NCBI GenBank assembly: GCA_021234155.1
Contig: JAJEKV010000034.1
Coordinates: 1,984,001 to 2,048,000 of the forward strand
Direction of reading: 5' to 3'
DNA: 64,000 nt
Source of the DNA: Isoetes taiwanensis
Taxonomy: Eukaryota > Streptophyta > Lycopodiopsida > Isoetales > Isoetaceae
Part shown: positions 45,484-57,215 of the stretch, one piece after another
Numbering within the stretch: the first letter of the stretch is position 1
How the letters are laid out: each line of letters starts with the position of its first letter
Notes under the pieces: generated by a model
What the model was told of the DNA's origin: nothing
Seen by the model: the letters and a program-made list of their open reading frames with translations, nothing else
Database searches by the model: none
Translations under genes and position numbers: made by a program

Positions 45484-45729
45484 CTCACCTTTAGACTTGT
45501 TGGTTCCCATGGATGTTAAAGTTAAATTCAGTTCAATTCAATTTTGGGATCTTCATAATGCCTTTGCATTCTAGTTTTCTATAAGCATGAGGGGTAAAGG
45601 CACAATAGATGAGATATTGCATTTTTGCACCGGTCCCCACACCCCTCAAGGAATACAAATCAAATTCTTGATGGTTTTGTTATGCAAAAATAGGTGTTAA
45701 GTAATTGAAGTGACTTGTCTTACATGGAA

Positions 45730-46250
45730 TACTAGTATAAGGACATGTGATCGCACACGCATCACATGTAGCAAATCAAGTACTCTGTCCTACCACTATA
45801 AAGACCTCGTGATATGGAAGGATAGGACATGTAGAGAATCAAGTATTCTTTCCTACTTCTATAAAGACATGTGACAATAGAAGTATTACACATGTCGTAA
45901 TTCATGTATTCTTTCTTACATTGCCTTAGCAAATAAAGTACTGGCCCCTACTACTATAAAAGACATGTGACATGGAAGCATATGACATGTAGAGAATCAA
46001 GTATTCTTTCCTACTTCTATAAAGACATGTGACAATAGAAGTATTACACATGTCATAATTCATGTATTCTTTCCTACAATGCCTTAGCAAATAAAGTACT
46101 CTGTCCTACTACTATAAAGACATGTGAATGGAAGTATAGGACATGTAGAGAATCAAATATTCTTTCCTACATCTATAAAGACACGTGACAATAGAATTAT
46201 TAGACATGTAGAAATTCAAGTATTCTTTCCTACAGTGGATTGTATTATAA
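45730..46250. repeat. Subterminal tandem repeat of the type A end (element B)
   Basis: Inverted counterpart of 15600-16130: CTTTCCTACTTCTATAAAG and GACATGTGACAATAGAAG recur four times. Confidence 0.85.
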
Positions 46251-46440
46251 AATGACATGTCACAATAGAAGAAACTACAAAACAACAGTGGATGTTTTAG
46301 TCCACTGAAAAAAGAACACTATTATCGAACAAAACCATACCTCCACAAATCTACATGTAGGATTCTTTGAAAATAGGACATGTAGACCTACCAAAACTGA
46401 TGTTTTCAACAGTGGACCAAAAACCGGGGTGAGTGTGTAT

Positions 46441-47270
46441 GGCCATTAGCCAACTTGATGTCATAGGGGGCACGGTATAACTGTTTGATACCCAATTGCT
46501 TTTGGAGCTTATCAGTAATAAGATTGACGGCACTACCACCATCAATTTGAACATGATTGATGTGCTGATTGCCCACCGTGGCATGTACCGTGGGTGTTGA
46601 GGTCGCAACAGCTCCAACCAGAACCGTGGGAAGAGGTAACTGATCTTTGAGAGCTGGACAGAGGTTCAAAATGGTGGCCAGGCTCAAAGGAATCTTGATT
46701 TTGGCAAGTTCTTCCTGAAGTTCCAAAGGAACATGAGAAAAGGGGTCTGCAGGATCCAATGGAGCAGGAGTCTGGGATAAAGAAGCGAAAACTTCTTTGA
46801 GAAGCTCTACCTCAGCAGCAATATTTGGATACGGCTGAGCGCGGTTACTGGTGGATGACGACGGCGCTGCCTGATGCTGCGGAGCTCTAGTGGTGGCATG
46901 AACATTTGCCAGTGTGCGACCCTCCGCAGCCTGCATGAGTTTAAGAATACTTTGTCGCATTTTAGGCATGACGTGAGGCATAAGTTTGTCAAGATCAGGT
47001 GCGAAATGAACTTTTTTATCAACTTCATGAGGGACTGTCTCCACAGCAAAAACTGGTTGCGTGTCATGAGGAATGATTGTCAAGGGGCGGGAAGCCCGTG
47101 TCTGACGTGAGACCAGACCAACCCAATTTGACTGCTGGACTGGAGGGTTGAGAGCCTGATAAATCTCCTCTTGAGCTTGTTGATCCATAGGATTGGAGGT
47201 AGATGCAACTTGCTGAGGTCGCTGTTGTTGAGGCGGCCGTGGTGGCTTCCTCAAAACGACGGGGGCCTTG
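46441..47270 (-). pseudogene. gag-pol junction and aspartic protease
   Basis: In element sense the frame runs from about 47270 to the insertion point. It contains VASTSNPMDQQAQEEIYQAL and FAPDLDKLMPHVMPKMRQSI, then a long linker. The protease follows with INHVQIDGGSAVNLITDKL (catalytic Asp in DGGSA), then LYRAPYDIKLANGH. DGGSA instead of D(S/T)GA is common in non-chromovirus plant gypsy elements. The protease would cut the Gag-Pol polyprotein. The frame differs from upstream gag (shift near 47270). The fold is completed in 34360-33372. Confidence 0.85.
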
Positions 47271-48933
47271 TTTACCGTTGGCCACCCACAGTTGATAAGC
47301 CGTGAGGCGTACTGAAGCGGGCTGATTTGAGCCTGGAAGTTGGACTTGAACTTGAGGAAGTTGAGGACACGCCATGGTGGTGTGACCCCATTCATGACAA
47401 TGATAACATTGAGCCTTGGAAGGATCAAAGGGAGGACGAGAGCCTTGTCCCCTTGACTGCTGAGATTGCTGCGGGGGTTGATACTGCTGAGGTTGTTGAG
47501 TTTGATATTGCTGAGGCGGATATGACTGTTATTGTTGAGGCGAGGTCTGGACTTGAAAAACCATTTTATTCCTGAAGGGTGTAGGATGAGAACGAGTGCA
47601 TTCCTCCGTGGCGTGATTGCACATATTGCACCTTTTACAGTGAGAAGGTCCATTGGAGGAGTTGCATTCATTTGCCAGATGGCCTTGATATTTGCAAATA
47701 TGACACCAGATCTGTGAGCATTGAGGATTTGTTTGCTGAGGCTGGACTGTATTCTGAGGAACCATGACGGGGAAAATGAAAGGGAGTTCCGAGAGAGCAA
47801 CACCTCGAGAAGAAACATTGATGGAGTGGTTGACCAATTCAATCGCCTGCTCCAGAGACTTTGGACGCATGTATTCTGTCATCCGGCGAATAGTAGGAGG
47901 AAGGTCTTGCAGAAACCAGACGAGAATCTGGCTTTGCGTGGGGTACTCCTGGAGTTTACTGATGAGAATGTGGACGGTCGGCAAAATCGCGCGCAGACTC
48001 TGTAGGTTGTTGCTGCAAATCATTTAGTTGCTTGAGTAGTAATTGATCATCGTCCGTGGTGCCATAATGAGACAGGAATGCTGTTTTCATTTCATGCCAA
48101 CTTTGCTTCCAGTGGCTTTTGTTGGCCATTAACCACTGATGAGGGGTGCCTCTGAGTGTGGTCGAAAAGATATGAAATTTGAGTTGTGGTTGCGCATGAC
48201 CATTCAGAATGGCCAAGGCTTCGAATTCATCCATATGGGCTTGAGCACTCTGATCCAGAGATTTGCCTTTAGTGTTGCCAAAAGTTGGATAAGTCAGCTT
48301 CAAATTATGAGTGGGAGATGAAGGCGGAACTGGCGCATAGACAGGTGGATTCGGTGGAGGATATGCAGAAGCATAGAGAGGTGGAACAGCCTGGGGCTGA
48401 GAGCATGGGGGTGGGACTGAAAAACCCGGTGGTCCAGAGAAAGTAGCATCTGGTGGGGGAGGACCTTGAGAACCTTCCTCAGTAGGCTTGAGATCAGTGA
48501 GTTGGTAAACAGGAAGAGCGTGCTGGAAAGATGGAGAATGCGGAAATTCATGAACATAGGAAGGGCCAAAGGACACTTGAGGGTAGCCCATCCCTGCAGG
48601 AGGTGAAGAAGGTTGTGACGGCTGAGGGGTGTGGCCTGAAGGGATATGGATATAGGTGCTTTCAGGAGTCTGGAAATAGTGAGGCGCGGGCTGCACAGGG
48701 GTATGCTGCGGAGACTGAGGTTGAGAACAATGCCGACACACAGGCGGAGACCCTGGTCGAGAATGAGCACGAGGGGTAGGAGGTGCCGACTGAGCTCTAG
48801 AGCGGACACGACCACCCTCAATGTCATAAGCAGTATCATACATATCCCTAACAGCCTCGCGTCGTTGATGGCGCTCCAATCGAGCCGCCGTTTGGCAAAG
48901 AAGTTCTTCAGGAGTGAAACCTCGAGCCGACAT
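47270..48933 (-). pseudogene. Gag: proline-rich N-terminus, capsid region and three CCHC zinc knuckles
   Basis: The start ATG at 48933 is 24 bases after the primer-binding site. The N-terminus is MSARGFTPEELLCQTAARLE, followed by a long Pro/Ser/Gln-rich region. The retrotransposon gag domain has DEFEALAILNGHAQPQLKFH, GTPHQWLMANKSHWKQSWHE and MKTAFLSHYGTTDDDQLLL. The frame shifts near 47970 and goes on with LQDLPPTIRRMTEYMRP. Knuckle 1 is CHICKYQGHLANEC, knuckle 2 is CKRCNMCNHATEEC, and after a stop (TAA 47529-47531) knuckle 3 is CYHCHEWGHTTMAC. Three knuckles is more than the usual one or two. Gag packages the element RNA. Confidence 0.9.
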
Positions 48934-48956
48934 GATGGAAAGAAAGGAAAAAGAAA

Positions 48957-48979
48957 GATCAGACCCGGCAGCGGCGACA
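48957..48979 (-). other. Primer-binding site, tRNA-Asp-like
   Basis: One base after the 5' LTR the sense strand reads TGTCGCCGCTGCCGGGTC. It agrees at about 14 of 17 positions with TGGCGCCGTTGCCGGGG, the complement of the 3' end of plant tRNA-Asp as I remember it. Its location between LTR and gag is diagnostic. Confidence 0.75.
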
Positions 48980-48980
48980 G

Positions 48981-49586
48981 TGTTTGGGGTCTGGGTTCGG
49001 GAACTCCTGCAAGACAGCCCTCTGTGAGGACCCTTGGATCAAACAGGAGAATCCGGTAGCTGTGTCACGCGGGATTTGCAAAAGGAACAAAAGGAAAAGA
49101 GAAAAGAGAGAACAAAAGAGAACAATAAGATCACAATAATGAGAACAACTCCTTGATGTCAATGAAGATACATGAGCTCTCGCAATCGAGAGAAAACAAA
49201 AGTGAGACAAGACTCAAAACTCATCTAAAAACGAGTGCTAGCTCTACTCATATATATAGTACAATGGCCTTTGGCCCAATATAGACACTCTGACTGATTT
49301 CGGTGCCGACTCCTGGAAGGAGGCCTGATTTGCAGGAATGCTGGCAGTGCCTCTTGAGGTGCCTAAAGTCACGCTGACGCTGATGCTGATGTTGGCAGTG
49401 ACGGCCCGTCACTTGTCTGAGCGCCTCCTCTTGGCAGGGGGCACGGGCTTTGACTGCGTGGTCTGCTGCGGCTTGGTCTTTTGCTGGGCCTTTGACGACT
49501 GACCCGTGCCTGACTGCGGATCCTTGGCCTTGACCTGGTCCATCGTGTGCATGAATAGTCCTGTACCAGGATGTACAGGACTAACA
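48981..49586 (-). repeat. Right LTR (5' LTR of the minus-strand element)
   Basis: 606 bases, direct copy of 3788-4392. It differs by about 16 transitions, an extra AAAGA-like insert and a 6-base deletion. Bases 49590-49369 keep the Arg/Ser-rich frame that forms the tail of the extra ORF in the other LTR. Confidence 0.97.
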
Positions 49587-49591
49587 ACAAA
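49587..49591. repeat. Target site duplication ACAAA (right)
   Basis: Matches 3783-3787 exactly and directly follows the LTR end CTAACA. Confidence 0.95.
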
Positions 49592-49855
49592 TAATTAAAA
49601 TAAAAAAAAAGCTAAAAATACATATAATATTATTATGGCAACCTTGAAGTACATTTATTAGATTTGAATAAGTCCAAATTCTGTTAAATATGTCATAATT
49701 GTACAGGTTTTTGTACTATAGGTGCAACATTTGTGTATTACGTCTACTTGTTCTTCTATAATATCTACACAATTGCCACGTAATCAGGTATGTCTCTAAA
49801 TTTTTGTATTTTCAGAATTCCTTTTGTAATTAAGTTGTTGGACCTCTACAGACAT

Positions 49856-50377
49856 ATGGCATCTTCTGTAAAGCGCCTGAGAAGAAAAATGAGGAGGTTA
49901 AGAAGAAGAGTGCGGAAACTGGAAACGAGTAAGGAAACATTGATGCAGACTGCCTACCCTCTCATTGTTAGAAAAATAATAGAAAAAGCCAGGTTTCTTT
50001 TGTGGAGATCAGTTCCAATAATCAATTATCATATTCATGAGCGTTTTAAAGGATGGGACACTTTTATGGAATATCAATATTAGTACACCCACACTTACAT
50101 TGTTGCACTAGGTTTAGACGAGGACGCCGTAATGGCCACAAAGTATCATTTTACATTTGACAATACGTACCTTGAAGTGCCCACCCCAACTATTGTGGGG
50201 AATGATGCCGCGCATCGCTTTTACGAAAGTTACCGTAATTGTAAAAAGGCGGTTAAAGAAGTAGGTAGGGCACACCCACACCAGTCCGCTGGGATATCTC
50301 AAATTCGGAGGTGCTTTCAAAAGGCAATGAACATTCTTTTCAAATTCCAATGGTGCTTTTTAATCATATTATTTTGA
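49856..50377 (+). pseudogene. Broken copy 2 of the unrecognised small gene
   Basis: ATG at 49856 follows an intron-like acceptor (TTTTTGTATTTTCAG) and starts MASSVKRLRRKMRRLRRRVR, a strongly basic, helical N-terminus. Then come YPLIVRKIIEKARFLL and IHERFKGWDTF. An in-frame stop (TAG 50081-50083) interrupts; the same frame goes on with VALGLDEDAVMATKYHFTFD, GNDAAHRFYESYRNCKKAVK and GRAHPHQSAGISQIRRCF to a stop at 50377. The blocks match 2870-3276 in order. Conserved marks are YP-IVRK-I, F-GWD, ALGLD--A--AT, AAH--YESY--CK-AVK and G-AHP. The product would be about 170 residues. The family is unknown. Confidence 0.6.
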
Positions 50378-50485
50378 AACTTTCCATTTGATTCAAAGGA
50401 CCTTTAAACTGAAAGATATGGTACATGTGCCAAGTAAGAATCATTTCACATCAATTTGTTCCATCACCCGGCACAAATTTTAAAT

Positions 50486-51740
50486 GACAAAGTCTCTTCA
50501 ATGACTAACATTTTCTTTCCTTTTTTTGGGTTGATGGACGGGGACTTTATTACTAGAAAACAGAGAATTGCATAGAAGGTGCACATTTTGCCCAATTCTA
50601 CAAGTAAAAATGGTAGCTCGAGAAGAAGAGCTTAAAGCACTTTGTATTAATATTAGCCAGAAGCTTATATAAGAACTAATCTACAAAGTAATGTACCTAA
50701 AAAAAAGGCCAGATCATATTGCTTCTGCTATAAATGAGATGCATGTCTGTTACATAATCAAAAGAATTCTAGATCTTCTACGACTTCTTCGTTCACCTTG
50801 TATTAATAGAAAGCTCAAATTTGGCGTCTTTACACCTATTTTATGGACCCTCGTCCTCAAATGCAAAGCACAAATTTGTTCTACCTTGTTGTAATTTATA
50901 CAAGTCTACTTCTGTAGCGCCTAAACATTGCGGTTCAAATGAGACACATGTAGTGAGCGATAACAGTTGAACTTTTAATCAATCTTTTCTAATACGACAT
51001 GAAAGAACGAGATAAGAGCAATCGGCGGGATCAACATGACTACCGCTTTAGATAAATCTATAGGTGACAATGGGGTCCAGCCACAGACTGTATTCTTTCC
51101 TTATCACCATAACTAACTTGAAAAGATGTATGTTCTTATTCAAACATTTAGCAATCCTTGTTAGATTTGGCGGAGCAAGGGTAGCATCATTTTTGTTTCT
51201 TGTTTTTATGTGGCCTCTTTTCGACCACCTCTCAAAAAAACTCAAATTCGCATCTTTTTTTTGCCCTCTTAGTCAAAGTCGCTACATTTAAATCCCTGGC
51301 CAGGTTTGGCAGAGCAAGAGTAGCATCATTTTGTTCTTTGTTTTCATGTGGCCCCTTTTCAAGCCACCTCTCACCCCAAATAGAAGACTCAAAATTCACG
51401 TGTTTTGTGGCCTTTAACATCTAGTCTGAAAAAACATTCTTGTGTCCTAATATCTTATCAGTAATCTCCAAGAGTAATGCCATGTCTCTAGGGACCCATG
51501 AAATATATATGTCGAATTTTGTTAAATTTGGTGCTGATGTTATATGGAATTTTACCTTTGAACTCTGACTAATCGCATGTCTACAACTTCTTAAATCGCC
51601 TTACATTAATAGAAAGCTCAAATTTAGCCAATTTGCACCTATTTTATACACTCTCCTCCAATGCAATACACTACGTTTTCCTAATTTGCTTCTACATAAT
51701 CATCTAGACAGTGGGTAAATGAGACACATGGACAGATATA
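50486..51740. repeat. Tandem repeat unit 2, right part
   Basis: Direct, diverged copy of about 470-1760: AAATGACAAA-CTCTTCAA-GACTAACATT, AGAATTGCATAGAA-GTGCACATTTTGCCC and CAAAAGAATTCTAGATCTTCT all recur in the same order. A small extra insert (GGGTTGATGGACGGGGAC) is present near 50527. No gene is supported. Confidence 0.8.
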
Positions 51741-52980
51741 GTGTGCATGAACTATATAATATATGCATGTCCATAATTACCTTGAAGGACAAGAGTTCTT
51801 ATTGAAATATAGTTGAACATGGATGTACAGAAAGAATTCAGGAGCTGAACCAATCAATACGTCTAATTATATCCAATGACAATAATGGTCCAGGTGGAAA
51901 TTGTACGGCAAGGCAATTGGAACCAGCCAACCACTTCTTTCATAGAATTACTTTATGAAATGGGTGGAGTACAAGAGCCTTGATGTTGTGAAAGTGACTT
52001 TTATAGGAGAGTTGCGACTATTTACAATAAACACATGGAACACAATTCAAAGCTTGAATTTGAAGTTGAATGAATTCATGCTAATCCAATTGAATCTCTA
52101 ATTGCTCAAAATATGTGTGGAAGAAGAAACCATTCTCACGACAAACGAGGAATGATCTTGCATATTTCCCAATGTTAATGTACCGTACAAACAAAAGTGC
52201 ATCCAAAGAAAATACCTGTTTGTAGCAGCAAAGTTTCGAACAAAGGGTTCTTGGTTAACCTATGCTTGAGCTTGAGGTATTCTTTCAGAGGTTCTTAGTT
52301 GCATCTTGCCCGGGGAGTTCATCTATATGTGTATGGGATATGCCATCTGCAAAGATGGGGTTAGGTAAAGACTCCTTATTTACGATTATTTCAAATAAAA
52401 CCGTTTTCATACCTCTATCCATCCGTCTACATGTATATTCCATAAAATATTTCTGAGAAGCAAATAAACTTCTATATGTATCTCTGCCTATGTTCAACAT
52501 TTTTACATATTTTTATGCATATTCTATATCCCTTAGTGTATTTTTTATTCAACTAAGTCTATACTTGGACTTTTTTCTAGTACATATACATAAGCAACTG
52601 CTAATAAAAAACCCCTAAATATATATATATATTCGCTGATGTTATTTATACGCTACAAATGTACACCCCCCTTGCATCGCCATCACCATTGTTGTGGGGT
52701 GTTTCTCTCTTGAGCTCACTTCCCCTCGCCATCAGTCCTTAACATAACGTAATCATGATCCCGAGCATGGGTTGAAACACAAATAATTTAGGGCCTCGTT
52801 AACACCTGGCGAATTTTTAACATAACAAAAAAGTGTAAATGTGGATTAAATTAGATTTTAGTCTAACTATGACTGTTAAAATTTTATCCCTTCGACTTAA
52901 ACTAAAACACTAACTGAATTCAATTTAAGTTAAAATGTTTAATACAACGAAATTTACTCCTCAGGAACTCGTCCTTATTT
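51741..52980. other. Gene-free stretch
   Basis: Unique-looking AT-rich sequence. Only short, unsupported frames are present, and no RNA gene or repeat is recognised. Confidence 0.5.
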
Positions 52981-52981
52981 A

Positions 52982-53520
52982 AGGGAACCTGAAAAAAAGG
53001 ATACGAGGAAAAAGGGAACAAGAAAATGGAAAAAGGAAAGGGAAGGAAGGCAGAGGAAAAAGGGGAAGAGGGAAAGGGTGAAGAAAAAGAAAAGAAAAGC
53101 GAAAAAACAACACGAGAAATCGGAAAGGGAAAAAAAAATAGGAAGAGGAAAAGGGTAAGGAAAAAAGGTAAAGGGACACAGGAAAAAAGAAAAAAGGAAA
53201 AACATGGGGAAAAAGGCATGGGCAAAGAGAAAAGAAAAGGAAAATAAAGTGGAAAAGGGGAAAGCAAAGGGAAAAAGGGCACGGGAAGAAGGGAAAGAGA
53301 GAAAGGGTGGAGAAATGAGAGAAAGGGAAAGGAAAAAGTCCACCAGAAAAAGGAAAAGGAAAAAAGAGGAAGGGAAGGAAATGGAGGAGGAAAAGGATGG
53401 TGAAAAAAGAAAAAAGAAAGGGAAGAAAACAAGGGAAACATATAAGAAAAACGAGAAAAAAGGGAAAGAAAATAGGTAAGTGTGTAGAGATTACAAGGAA
53501 AAGGAAAACGAAAAAGGGTA
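52982..53520. repeat. Purine-only (GA) tract of about 500 bases
   Basis: The plus strand is almost entirely A and G, with irregular GGAAAGGGAAGGAAGG-like units and only scattered C or T. The opposite strand gives long Phe/Pro/Ser frames (52920-53543) that are composition artefacts. Confidence 0.9.
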
Positions 53521-53681
53521 AAAGTGAGTAGAGCAAATGACAAAGGGAAGGGAAGACAGTATCAAATGCTTTAATAATGGAGCACTTTTCGATTAGGGTG
53601 CTTTTTTTTTTACCTACTCAAAAAATCATGTCGCGACATTGGTCCTGGTAAGGTGCTGATACCCGTCATCAAATTTTTTCG

Positions 53682-54148
53682 ATGGCCCTTCACGTTTCGT
53701 CAAGCACTTCACCCGCCACAGCCAGCCTTGAGCGGGAGTCAAGATCCATCATTCATGCTATTTTTGGCCAAGTCATCGATCCCGAAATTTTAGTTTGCAA
53801 TCTCCAATTCGAATTGGAATTTCCCCGCCCAATTCAAATGCTGCACCTTCAGAATTATGCCGTTTCAGCGTTTCTTGAAGCACAACTATGGTTCTTGAGT
53901 TGAGAGATGAATTCCTTGCTTCTGTGTCCAAGCATTGTGCGCAATTTGATGCCCGGAGAATGCTGGCGGGCATACAAGAGTTCATCAACAATTCCAAACG
54001 ATTTCTGGAGTGCTGTTCACAATTTGCAGAAAATTACCTCGAAGAATCACCTACACAAATCGAAGCCGGCACTCACATTTCATCTGAAACAGTGGATTTC
54101 ACAAGGAATGAAGAAACTACATATGAAGTCGAAAATTCAGATCAATAA
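53682..54148 (+). pseudogene. Unrecognised gene piece near the left end of the TIR element
   Basis: One frame gives FPRPIQMLHLQNYAVSAFLE up to about 53900. Another, from ATG 53888, gives MVLELRDEFLASVSKHCAQF, MLAGIQEFINNSKRFLECCS and NYLEESPTQIEAGTHISSET, ending 54148. The change of frame near 53895 falls inside one smooth stretch, so a frameshift is likely. It is helical and acidic toward the end. Short downstream exon-like pieces (54250-54300, 54385-54470) may continue it. The function is unknown. Confidence 0.4.
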
Positions 54149-54569
54149 TTCCATCATGAAAATGAAAGACAAGGTAGTTCTTGTTAAATGCTTATGCTAT
54201 TAAATTGCTGAATTTTTTTGTTCTAAATTGCTGACTGATGTAATGTACTGCTTTCAGTGGAACAGAATTCATTCAATGGTGCTGAATTTATGGACTTTGA
54301 ACATGATTTCAACATGTCGAGTATGCAATTTAAATTTGTTACTTGGTTTATAAAAACTAAACTGACATGCTAAAATTACAGGAGAATATGGTGGAATCTC
54401 ATTTGAGGATGCTGAAGTTATGGATGTTGGCAATGCTGTAGAGGTCGGATCTGACTGTCATAATACAGGTACTTGCTATAACAGAGGTATTTGCATTGAT
54501 AAATTTTCGTTCTGACTGTAGTTAGAATTGTTTCATCAAGTAGGTGCTATGAACCATGCAGTGCTTGCA

Positions 54570-55610
54570 AATCAAGAGAAATATGAAGCCTCTTTCAAAA
54601 AAAAACAAAATAAATAAGGAGGATTCAAAGAAAGAAGAAAAGAGAATGGATGCCGAAATCGCAACAAAGGTGCAAATTTGCAAATGATGCTACAGCTTGG
54701 TAAGAAAGGTTTATTCAAAGCAGCTTGGAAGAAAAGAAAGTTGTCAAAAGAATTAGGCAAGCTTGTGAACGAATTGTGTGAGAATGCTACATCCTCAAGA
54801 AAGAGTGGAAATTTAGGGGGTGCTAGAAAGTGGATACCGAACTAGATCTCTCAAACAAAGAAAGAATTAAACACAATGAAAACAATCATTAACAATTTGA
54901 GGGAGTCTTTTGCGTTCTCATAAGTATTCAAAAAATACGTGTGTGGAGAGCAAGAAGTGTCGCAATGACTTTTACAAATAATGGTGAAACTAACAAGTCC
55001 GCTTTTGCCAAGCAAATGAATCAATAGGAAGATTGTGTCAGGGCAAAGAAAATAGAAGATTGGTCAGCAGAGCATGGTAGTGGACCATGGTCCATGTTCA
55101 AGAAAAATACTAGATGTGACACTCTCTTATGATGAGAGGAAACTAATAGTTGACTTTTGGAGAGATAACACACGAGTGTCTCCATGCAAGAAACATGTTA
55201 TAAGGATTAGAGTGGCTAAAGGATTCAAGATCATGCATCCATTACACTTCCTGGAGGATACTCAGGTTAGTTTGATTGCACATGCTGGATGTTGTTACAA
55301 TTACTATAATTCTGCTTTCTTGTGTCTGTTATTGCAGGTTTCATTTTACCAAATAAGCCGTAAGGAGTATCCTAAGTTTGAGGTTTCTTTCTCAGTTTTT
55401 CATGCCTTGAAACCCCCTTATGTTAGGAAAGTAAAGGACAGAGAGACATGATGTTGTGTGTATCATATGAGAGCAGATTTTATTCGACTTGCAATTAACA
55501 AAGTAAGACATGATGAAAAAATTCATGGTCCAAATTGTAAATGCATCGCAGAAGTTTGTGGTCCCGACCAACAGGAACCACACAAAGGCATAGTTTTCAA
55601 AGACAAATAA
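54570..55610 (+). pseudogene. Broken transposase-like gene with a CCxYH motif
   Basis: A Lys-rich piece (about 54690-54840: LGKKGLFKAAWKKRKLSKEL) is followed by VTLSYDERKLIVDFWRDNTR and KKHVIRIRVAKGFKIMHPLH in 55074-55264. Then come an intron-like 72 bases (GTTAGTTT...TTGCAG, 55265-55336) and VSFYQISRKEYPKFEVSFSV with FHALKPPYVRKVKDRET. A TGA (55449-55451) sits where a third Cys would stand before CCVYHMRADFIRLAINKVR; the frame then reads HGPNCKCIAEVC. Similar R-x-TCCC-x-YH wording occurs, as I remember it, in uncharacterised transposase-like plant proteins. Assignment is tentative. Confidence 0.45.
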
Positions 55611-56414
55611 AAGCAAAAGACATGGTATTTATGTCCACATTGGTTTATTTTAACAAACAGGTCATATTCTTGAGGAAAACAAAGGCCACATGCCTGACAT
55701 ACATCACTAGTTAGCAAAGGTAAACAATAGACACCCATACCCAACTCCATCCGAGTTTTGGTACTTTCACTCTTGCTGCATGGCTGAAATATGCTTGGCC
55801 TTTGCATGCCACTTCGCCATTGATGCCTCATAGGATGCTATCTCATCCTTCAAAGACGTAAATTTCAAAGACGACCGTTTCTTCCCCTTTAGAATCTATT
55901 TGCGTAAGTGTCGACTCTAAAAGCTCTCGCGATAACCGCTTCATCATTCTTTAGTTTTGCAATAGCATCAACTTCTTCTCGAAAATCACGCTCAAGGTCC
56001 GCTCGGACTTTTGCTTCAATCAGATATTTTCATATATAGCTTTGCAAGCTATGTCCGCCTCCAAAGAATAAAGACCTTCTTTCCTCAAGAAAAGACTCTT
56101 GTTTTGATAATAGCAACTCCTCTCAGATCTCTTTCATTTCAGCAAGCTTACCCAAGTGATCCAAAATAGCATTGCTATTCAAACAAAGAGCTGCTGGTCT
56201 CCCCTTAGAAATCTAGCCGATGTTCGAAAAGCTTCTGCAAAGAAAACTAGCCCAGCCTTTTACTTTGAATTGCCCAGTGGTTTGACAAAGCTCGTTGGGT
56301 ATTACTCCAAGCAAAAGCTCGAGCAAAGGTTACCCTAACCTCATTGTTGGTAGGCTTGCTTTTTCTCGATAGATTCTTTCCAAAGAGGTCATGCAAAGAC
56401 ATTGGCTTAACCGG

Positions 56415-56683
56415 GCCTAACAAATTTTAAGTTTATATTTCCTTTTCCGGCGGGGGCACCGCCAGACATCAAGAAAATCACAGTCGGAAACATCCTTGGC
56501 CTTCAAATCCTTTGGCTTCTTCCCTTCATTACACAAACCTCTGTTTGTGTGAAATTCATACTCAGCCTTTATAAAAACAGTTCTCTCGATAACATCAAAC
56601 AAAGTTGTTTTTAGTTCAATATCGATATAAAGAAAAAGCATGAGAAATAGAGGGATTTTTACCTCGCCAGACTTGAGCGCCAT
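56415..56683 (-). CDS. Short minus-strand gene near the right end of the TIR element
   Basis: ATG at 56683 gives MALKSGEVKIPLFLMLFLYI in an unspliced frame of 88 codons. GAG|GTAAAA right after MALKSGE looks like a splice donor, so the real second exon may begin near AG at about 56570 with AEYEFHTNRGLCNEGKKPKD and LKAKDVSDCDFLDVWRCPRR. It ends in KRKYKLKIC. The C-terminus is basic. The opposite orientation to the other genes in the element suggests a second, convergent gene or captured sequence. Not recognised. Confidence 0.35.
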
Positions 56684-57215
56684 AGCTAGATGCTGGAATT
56701 CCTAACAGCAGCAGAATGAACCGAACTTCCCAATTACACTTTCAATCAAGCTTCAAAATCAAAATGATCAGGATTCGAGAATCCCTAGCACCCTGCACCT
56801 AATCCATTCTGCCTGTGAAAACTTTTCGCGCGCAGGCCTGCACACCCTGCAAAAATGATGAAGGGCGTCCTTCAAAAATGATGAAGGGCGTCCTTCACGT
56901 CACGAGAAAATGCTGAAAATAGGTGCTGAGCCGGTGCTGGAACGTCGCGAGATTGGATAGGTCAAAAAAAAAAAAGCACCCATTATTAATGTTCTCTTCT
57001 CCCTATGCTATAGTGTAACATTTACAGGTACTCAATTTATGCCCAACATTGTTGGGCACCGTTCCTAGTAATGGCCTATTGCCATGATGTCCTTGATGCC
57101 TAATTTCACCAGTCGTCATTGGTGATGATCACAAAAAGTAAACAAGAGCAAGTTCCATTGAATTATGGACTAGCAATTTGAAATTGATGGCCCGTAATTT
57201 ATTAACACTATTTGT

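Larger units (their letters stand above)
53596..56981. mobile_element. TIR element with a broken transposase-like gene
   Basis: The left end GGGTGCTTTTTTTTTTACC and the right end (reverse complement) GGGTGCTTTTTTTTTTTTGA continue as an imperfect inverted repeat of about 60 bases (both have TCGCGAC, then GGTGCTGA or CAGCACC). ATTA flanks both ends. The length is 3,386 bases. The plus strand carries the genes at 53682-54150 and 55074-55610; the minus strand carries a short gene at 56683-56415. The superfamily is uncertain: a Harbinger or Mutator relative would be expected to have a 3- or 9-base duplication. Confidence 0.65.

Noticed and set aside
52920-53543. 207-codon Phe/Pro-rich frame on the minus strand
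   Set aside because: Caused by the purine-only tract. It contains only pyrimidine codons and would be an implausible protein.
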